Source: Mytilus edulis (Eukaryota > Mollusca > Bivalvia > Mytilida > Mytilidae). From it: a stretch of 64,000 bases of DNA. The number at the start of each line of letters is the position of its first letter. The stretch's first letter is position 1. The stretch is taken from the NCBI RefSeq assembly GCF_963676685.1, contig NC_092345.1:49373838-49437837 (forward strand). The letters are read 5' to 3'. A program made the position numbers and the translations under genes. Under the pieces are notes generated by a model. That model did no database searches. It had not been told where the DNA came from and worked only from the letters and a program-made list of their open reading frames with translations. Of the stretch, positions 57,575-64,000 are shown in pieces.

Positions 57575-58175
57575 TTGTAAAATTGAGAATGGAAATGGGG
57601 AATGTGTCAAAGAGACAACAACCCGACCAAATAAAAAACAACAGCAGAGGGTCACCAACAGGTCTTCAATGTAGCGAGAAATTCCCGCACCCGGAGGCGT
57701 CCCTCAGCTGGCCCATAAACAAATATATACTAGTCCAGTGATAATGAACGCCATACTAATTTCCAAATTGTACACAAGAAACTAAAATTAAAATAATACA
57801 AGACTAACAAAGGCCAGAGGCTCCTGACTTGGGACAGGCGCATAAATGCGGCGGGGTTAAACATGTTTGTGAGATCTCAACCCTCCCCCTATACCTCTAA
57901 CCAATGTAGTAAAGTAAACGCATAACAAAACGCACATTAAAATTCAGTTCAAGAGAAATCCGAGTCTGATGTCAGAAGATGTAACCAAAGAAAATAAACA
58001 AAATGACAATAATACATAAATAACAACAGACTACTAGCAGTTAACTGACATGCCAGCTCCAGACTTCAATTAAACTGACTGAAAGATTATGATTTCATCA
58101 TATGAACATCAGGCACAATCCTTCCCGTTAGGGGTTTAGTATCATACCATCATAACATATATGAAAAGAACATAA
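57575..58175 (-). mobile_element. Retroelement 3' region
   Basis: On minus it ends with the 'tgttgtctctttgacacatt' tail, preceded by the 'agctgagggacgcctccggg' and 'gtcccaagtcaggagcct' blocks. It is the longest copy of this tail family here, extending to about 58,170. The 81-codon plus frame over its start is a by-product. Confidence 0.6.
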
Positions 58176-59145
58176 CCCGTGTCATGCCAACAACTGTTTT
58201 TAGAATAAATGTGTTTAGTTCCGATGCAAAGACCTTATGTGCATGTTCAAAAAATATCAACACGAACAAGAAACAAAGATAAATAATTTGATTGACTGAT
58301 CCACAAAATATTATTCTTATACAGGTAAAAACGCTAATTAACTTATTTAAAAAAGAATATTACATTAAATCAAACTCACATAGAAATATTCAATATCACG
58401 AGGTCGATACCTATTGATATCTATTTTTATTACATCATGTTATGTGACCGTCAGCGGGTTTCGGAGGTCATCTAGATAGTAAATTGGATGGTGTCTATCC
58501 TGAAATGTACACAAAATTCTAATATGTATTATCTTGTCTATGCATTGTTAACTGTTTATTTCAGGCTTATTGTATTTTGGATATATGTTTAAGTATGTTA
58601 TAAATCAAACATGACAATTCGGTTAAAATCGGTAATCATGATTTTGACAGCCAATGTCCCTTCAAATATTAATAAGTATCTAAGACTAGGTAAATCATAA
58701 CTAAGAAATTCGAATCAGAAGGCTATCATTAGAACCAATGGATCTACCAGGTCTCCTGATATTGTATCTTGCAATTAAAGATATAATAGCGTTGATAATA
58801 TAAAAGTATTCTCTAGATTTTTTATTTATGGCGAATTTTATTGTGAGACTGCGTTTATAAAGTTTGTACTGTTTAACATACATCTGTGCTGTTTCCCATT
58901 TCTATTATACCTGTATCACAGTGTTGTGTGTGTTGTTTCAACTGCATTTTCATTGTATGTTCTTCCATGTCTCATATTTTATGCTCCTGTTCGACTGATC
59001 GAGATTCACGTGATTGTCCGAGCTTATATCGATGTCATCTGCACTCTGATACATAGTTGTCTCATCAGCAATCATATAAAAGAACATACAATGAAATAAA
59101 GTACAGAAAATCTTACTCCTCTTAAAATCATAAGACTAAATTCCA
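58176..59145. other. Intergenic, nothing recognised
   Basis: AT-rich, with a tail-like 'agttgtctcatcagcaatca' at about 59,056. No gene supported. Confidence 0.4.
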
Positions 59146-59149
59146 TACA

Positions 59150-59420
59150 CAAACAAACTTAAATCAAACAATATCAAACTGTATTGATGAATGATTTATA
59201 TGACTGAACGCAAATTCAAAGTACATAACCTGCTGATGTTTAACCATGCCATTCCTCACAAGAATAATGCATTATCTTTCACAATATTAAGCATCTATTT
59301 TTCAAAGAATTAATATTCTGAGAAATGTTTGAAATGTGGACACGTGCACGTGGTTGAAGAAAATTTAATTCACTCTTTATTATTTTATTCTAATTGGTGA
59401 GTTGACGCAAAAGATATCTT
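59150..59420 (-). pseudogene. Relic promoter and 5' UTR of a seventh CRP copy
   Basis: Read on minus, this segment aligns with the CRP-6 upstream region at 36,130-36,375. It shares 'aatggcatggttaaa', 'atcagcaggttatgtactttg' in shorter form, and 'gaagaaaattt'. The putative UTR exon ends at 59,230 with ATCAGCAG before GTTATG. No signal-peptide exon follows on the minus strand. It suggests that the array once extended beyond the peroxidase gene or that a fragment was transposed. Confidence 0.5.
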
Positions 59421-60425
59421 TCGGTCGACATCACTAAACCGCTTTAGCAAAAGATTAAGTGTATCACTTCAAAACAACAAAATCAAATAAATAATGTAAT
59501 CGCCCGACCATTTTTAACATAATTAAGTAAAACTGAAGATTGGGGTAAAGCAGAAAGACTATCAGCTGATACTGAAATCAAGAACCCATCTAACAAATGG
59601 TAAAGAGCTAAACACAAAATACAATACAATTTTTTAATGGGGTGTAATTGAGTTCAAGAAGATGTATGACCGAAAAGCTCATCGTTATCGTAATGTCCTT
59701 TACAGTAATGAATATGTGTAAGAAAGGGAAAAGGGAACAGTAGCTTCGATATTTTGAAGTTCTAATACGTTTTAAAGATGACAAATCCTCCAAGTCTGGA
59801 ACACGTAAAGAGCGTAAGAGTATAAGCAGAACGAGGTTGCAGAATAAACAGAATGGTTTTATGCCCTTTCGGTTATCCTAATTTTTTGTTTCGATTCACA
59901 ACGCGAAGTTATTAGTTCAGTACAATAATACATCATCTTGAAATTATTATTTTACAAAAGATACTACTGATTAATATCACCACGATGTTGCTGAAATTTT
60001 CTAAAGCTTGAAATAGTAATAGAATTTGGAAAACGTTATTGTCAGGTGCTGATACCTTAATCAAGAATCAATCTAACATTTTGAGCAGAGCTGAAAATAT
60101 AAAATGAATTACAATTGTATAATGGGAACGAAAAGGAAATTGAATTAAGCTCTTAAATTCTCCTATAGGGTATTTCAACTTTTTTTTTGCCATACATCAT
60201 TAATACAGTTAAGACTTAAGCTTTAGGTTTAACAGTGGCATTATTTGGGTTTTAATTCAGTGGAACATATATATTTTGACTGGTGTATAATTAGAAAAGA
60301 AACTTTGTTATATTATTTCATTTAAAAAAAAAATTGAAATGGTCAATTTTTGGAAACATTGTATAATTTAAGCAAGTTGTATTATTATACATATTATGTT
60401 TACTCATATATGAATTTCAAATAAG
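59421..60425. other. Intergenic, nothing recognised
   Basis: AT-rich sequence without supported features. Confidence 0.4.
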
Positions 60426-60429
60426 TTAA

Positions 60430-60765
60430 TTGATGTCAACACTTCAGGTTCCTATGATTAACAGAGTAAGTAGGGCGAACAATATGACTTAACACCAGCC
60501 CCATGAACAGGCAAACACGCAATGGACATCAATGAAAACAAATTGAACCGTTTTTCAAACAACAAAACACTATCATTCTTTTAATAGAATGAAGATACGT
60601 TTTTCGAAAACCAAAGACAGCACGCTATAAAGGCCACAAAAAATTACTAGAAGTGTAAAACCATTTAAACCGGAAAACCAACGGTCTAATCTATAAAAGC
60701 GAGAAGCATGGTTGAGCCGTTAGAACAAATAAATAATTACATTCAAAAAAACAAAATCTAGGGAG
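60430..60765 (-). mobile_element. Retroelement 3' region
   Basis: On minus it shares 'agattagaccgttggttttc' and the 'tttatagcgtgctg' block with 26,700-26,790. It is diverged and contains indels. Confidence 0.5.
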
Positions 60766-60794
60766 CTTTTTTATATATTTTATGTGAAAATGAC

Positions 60795-61268
60795 AATGAG
60801 AATGATGGTCGTAGTGTGAACGTAGTCAGGTCGTAAGAAGAGCGTGATTGGGACGGCAAGGGTGTGCTAGAATCGTACTATGGTCGTAAACATCGTGGTA
60901 TAGTCGTAGTGGAAGCGTAGTTTGGTCGCGGTGAGAACGTGATAGTCGTAGTGAGGTCGTGATAACGTCACTGTGAGATCGTAGCGCAATCTCTCCGAAT
61001 AGAAACACGCTTTCGCTACGCTCTAACTACGATTTACAGCGACCTTTGCGATCTTACTACGATCTTAGTGCGCTCTCACTACGCTTCTACTACGACCTGA
61101 TTTCTCCACGACCGCACCACGATTGTTTTGAACATGTTCAAAGTTGGCCACGCTCTTCACGATCTTGAAGACCTCACCACGACCGTGATACAACCTTACT
61201 GCGATCTACACGATCGTACTACGATCATCAAAATTTTCATTGTTTTCACAGATCGTAGTGCGATCGTG
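60795..61268. repeat. Degenerate CGTAGT / ACTACG mirror region
   Basis: The left half (to about 60,985) is a chain of short degenerate units with 'gtcgtag', 'gaacgtag' and 'gtgag'. The right half carries the complementary words 'ctacga', 'cactacg' and 'gatc' in the other orientation. Units are about 10-13 bp and imperfect. Near the right end the strand bias flips once more ('cgtagtgcgatcgtgg'). The GC content is well above the surroundings. The minus frames here are by-products. Confidence 0.7.
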
Positions 61269-61273
61269 GCCTA

Positions 61274-62000
61274 GTGGGACTGCGGTATAAACCATTGCCA
61301 AAATTAAAATCAGTATTAGTAGGTTTGAAAAAGAAGCATGCCATTATGCCTAAGATAATTCGTTTACCCATAACATTTGATATTTTACACAAAATGTGTT
61401 TTTTACTACGCAATAGTATTTTTGATAGTTTTTCAGATGTTTTAATAGAAGCCGCATGTGTAACAGCTTTTGTCAAGTTTTTAAGATGTGGTGAATTTTC
61501 TGTTTATGATACCAAAAAAATTGATCATGAATCAAATTTGTGTCTGAGTGATGTTCAAATATCAAATGACTGTATTTTTGTGCACCTTAAGAAATCTAAG
61601 ACTGATCCTTTTAGGTATGGTATTACTATTCCTTTGTTCAAAAACTCTACAGATATATGTCTTGTAGTTGTACTTCAAAAATACTATAGACTCAGAATGA
61701 GTATTTTTTAGCAATTCTGAGTCCTTTTTTATTACTAATAAAGGTGATTCATTGTCAAGAAATGTTTTCATTTCTCATGTAAAATGTACATTAGACAAAT
61801 TAGAATTATCCAGCGAAAAGTTTAATGGCCATTCATTCAGAAATGGTGCTGCAACTACTGCACACAAAGCACGACTGGAAGATAATCTTATTCAAACTTT
61901 TGGACGATGGTCCTCAGATTGTTAGACCAAATATATTCATACCTCTCCAGATGTACTTAGACAAGCTCAAATTCAAATGACCTCTACTTTGAACAATTAA
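61274..62000 (+). pseudogene. Tyrosine recombinase of a DIRS/Crypton-like element, broken
   Basis: The first frame (61,274-61,708) has RLPITFDIL, then FLRCGEF (catalytic Arg, about residue 71) and HLKKSKTDPFR (catalytic Lys region). A 1-nt shift in a T run near 61,700 moves the frame. The second part has FISHVK, then HSFRNGAAT (H-x-x-R) and FGRWSSDC. The codon where the nucleophilic Tyr is expected (61,923-61,925) is TAG, after which TKYIHTSPDVL continues to TAA at 62,000. The order of motifs matches tyrosine recombinases of eukaryotic retroelements. The 5' part is missing, cut at the CGTAGT region. It is inactive by two independent lesions. Confidence 0.8.
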
Positions 62001-62094
62001 AATTTGTACTGACAGCAAGATGTGGATTGATTTTTATCCTTCTCATTATTTCAACATGGGGCTACAGCTGCAAGCATCTATATTTGGCTATTTC

Positions 62095-62215
62095 GATACA
62101 AATATTTTATAAATATTTTGATATGAGCGTCACTGATGAGTCTTATGTAGACGAAACGCGCGTCTGGCGTACTAAATTATAATCCTGGTACCTTTGATAA
62201 CTATTAGTCAATCTA
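62095..62215 (+). repeat. Dispersed bivalve repeat
   Basis: It has 'gagcgtcactgatgagtctt' then 'gacgaaacgcgcgtctggcg' and 'cctggtacctttgataac'. It is the reverse of 21,985-22,135. Bases 62,215-62,990 show nothing recognisable. Confidence 0.7.
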
Positions 62216-62996
62216 CTAAAAATTATCTCAATTCCAAGTTTCAAGATTTAGCTAGAGTTATCTTCCTTTGCATTTGGAGATAGAACATTATACATTATTG
62301 GTTTTTAATTGCAGTTGTATAAGTCCCCAGTTGCCATATTGTAAATAAATGCATATGCTTTTAGATTCCTGAATAAATAATAGTTTAGGACTTCGTCTCT
62401 GTATATATAAGTATACTTCTCATCACAATTACAGTTATTACAAACTACAGACATGTGTCTTTTAGAAATTGAGGTTTGGGTTGATGCTTATGAGACAGCA
62501 ACTCAAGGCAAGAATGATCATTTCTGTGTTAAAGAGTGGTACGGGTAAATGAAAGAGACATTAATTTGGTATTAGATATAACCACTTTATAATACATCAA
62601 GAACAAGTGAAGTCATAAAAGGGTGTTAGCGAACAGAAACCAAGTGTTAACAATAGGTCAAAATAATAGAAAACTGGATTTCGAATGTATTTTACAGGGA
62701 ACTGTACTGTGCCCGACAGAGGAGGTCATTAAAAGCCTTAATAGTATCCACTAACTTGGTGGGATTCTTAAATAATAAAAAAAAAAGAAAGACAAAAATG
62801 TTAACCAGACAAATCATTGATATTATCCCTTAATGCTTTTGCTATTCGCGTGTTATTATATTTAGAAATAGAAGATAATGAATTTAATTGCTAAACGAAA
62901 ATTTGTTGATAGAACAATGTACATTAACCAAGTTAGTGTATGCTCAGTCAATAAATATCGATAGGACAGTTGTAAAAGAGTTTAACCGGTCCTGCC

Positions 62997-63030
62997 CACA
63001 CACACACATGCACACACATGCACATGACAC
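62997..63030. repeat. CA-rich microsatellite
   Basis: A short (CA)n tract with 'tg' interruptions ('cacacacacatgcacacaca'). Confidence 0.8.
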
Positions 63031-63089
63031 ATTTCGTTTTCTATGTATTTAAATATTTCGAATAGATGTATACATTCATGCTAACATTT

Positions 63090-63245
63090 GTGTAATTTGG
63101 TTCTCAGTGCTCTTTAACTTTGTACTTATTTTGGCTTTCGAACTTGTTACATCTGACCGTCACTGATTAGTCCAGTGTGGACGAAACGCACGTCTGACGT
63201 ATTAAATTTTAAACCTGGTACCTTTTGTTAGCTATTATTCGTGTG
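63090..63245 (+). repeat. Dispersed bivalve repeat
   Basis: Diverged copy of 62,095-62,215 with 'gaccgtcactgattagtcca' and 'gacgaaacgcacgtctgacg', extended at its left by 'gctctttaactttgtactta'. Confidence 0.65.
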
Positions 63246-63334
63246 TTTCTATGTCCAATATGTTCTCCCACTTATTTTTATTGTAGTCTTGTCATGTAAT
63301 TTTGTCACTTAAATGTTATATTTAACATTGCCAT

Positions 63335-63605
63335 AAAAGCAGGAGGTTTAGCATGCAACAAAACCAGGTTCAACCCACCATTTTTTTTCTTAAAATGTCC
63401 TGTACCAAGTCAGGAAAATGGCCATTGTTATATTATAGTTCATTTCTGTGTGTGTTACAATTTAACGTTGTGTTTCTGTTGTGTCGTTGTTTTCCTCTTA
63501 TATTTGCTGCGTTTCCCTCAGTTTTAGTTTGTAATCCGGATTTGTTTTTTCTCAATTGATTTATGAGTCTCAAACAGCGGTATACTACTGTTGCCTTTAT
63601 ATAGT
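63335..63605 (+). repeat. Dispersed repeat (same family as 19,010-19,290)
   Basis: It has 'agcaggaggtttagcatgca', 'tgtcctgtaccaagtcagga' and 'aacagcggtatactactgtt' in the same order as 19,010-19,290. The opposing short open frames here belong to the repeat. From 63,606 to the end there is only a block resembling 36,970-37,100. Confidence 0.6.
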
Positions 63606-64000
63606 AGTTGTTTATATTACTCACTCCGGTATGACTGCAAAGGGGTTATAATGGCATCGAAACATATGTATAGTGGTTGGCCTATGTGCATATGGTGACA
63701 AAATTCATGACTATAGCATCGTCTTATTCTCATCTGTAAAAAATAGCATTTCATACTCTAAAAATCTAGTTTTTACTTATATGTCAATGTCTTAACAACA
63801 GGTCATGGTAATACTAGTATCAAGTATTCTTTAATATTGCATTGACCACATTTCCGTAACTTACGATTCAAAATGTTCTGCAACAAAAATCGCCAGTGTT
63901 TATATTTAATTCATAGAAACAATCATTTTCACATCAGGGATGGTGGTCGAAGTAAAGTATGCTGAACATTGGCATTCCGTATGAAATAAACAAAATATCA

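Overview
The window is eukaryotic, AT-rich, intron-rich DNA, most likely from a marine bivalve, probably a mussel (Mytilidae). That assignment is inference. It rests on a family of tiny secreted cysteine-rich peptide genes and on several dispersed repeats that I recognise from bivalve genomes. No bacterial operons, rRNA, tRNA or CRISPR arrays were seen. Most of the short open frames in the window are not genes.

Left part (about 1.1-36.4 kb): a tandem array of cysteine-rich peptide genes, all on the minus strand and called CRP-1 to CRP-6 here from left to right. Each is read as three coding exons. Exon 1 is 43 nt and carries a near-identical signal-peptide core. Exon 2 carries a short linker, the cysteine-rich mature peptide, a basic cleavage site and an acidic tail. 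Exon 3 gives the last few residues and the stop. All introns are phase 1. CRP-1, CRP-3, CRP-4 and CRP-5 can be read as intact (64, 70, 48 and 71 codons). CRP-2 has an in-frame TGA within the mature peptide. CRP-6 keeps only its signal exon and 5' UTR. A further promoter/5' UTR relic lies at 59.2 kb. CRP-3 and CRP-5 lie in a segmental duplication.

Middle to right (41.26-57.15 kb, plus strand): a complete secreted animal haem peroxidase assembled from 13 coding exons, all in phase, giving 597 residues. It has a signal peptide, distal His, catalytic Arg/Glu pair, calcium loop, proximal His and partner Asn. The Asp that normally forms one haem ester bond is replaced by Ala.

The rest is repeats. 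A 1,231-bp higher-order satellite built from two related monomers fills 5.6-9.95 kb, inside the inferred first intron of CRP-1. There are many LINE 3' fragments, several MITE-like elements with terminal inverted repeats, a 440-bp foldback, a CGTAGT/ACTACG mirror region at 60.8-61.27 kb, and a broken tyrosine-recombinase retroelement at 61.27-62.0 kb.

Functionally, cationic secreted cysteine-rich peptides next to a secreted peroxidase would suit a defence or mucosal secretion locus. That link is inference from gene content and neighbourhood only.
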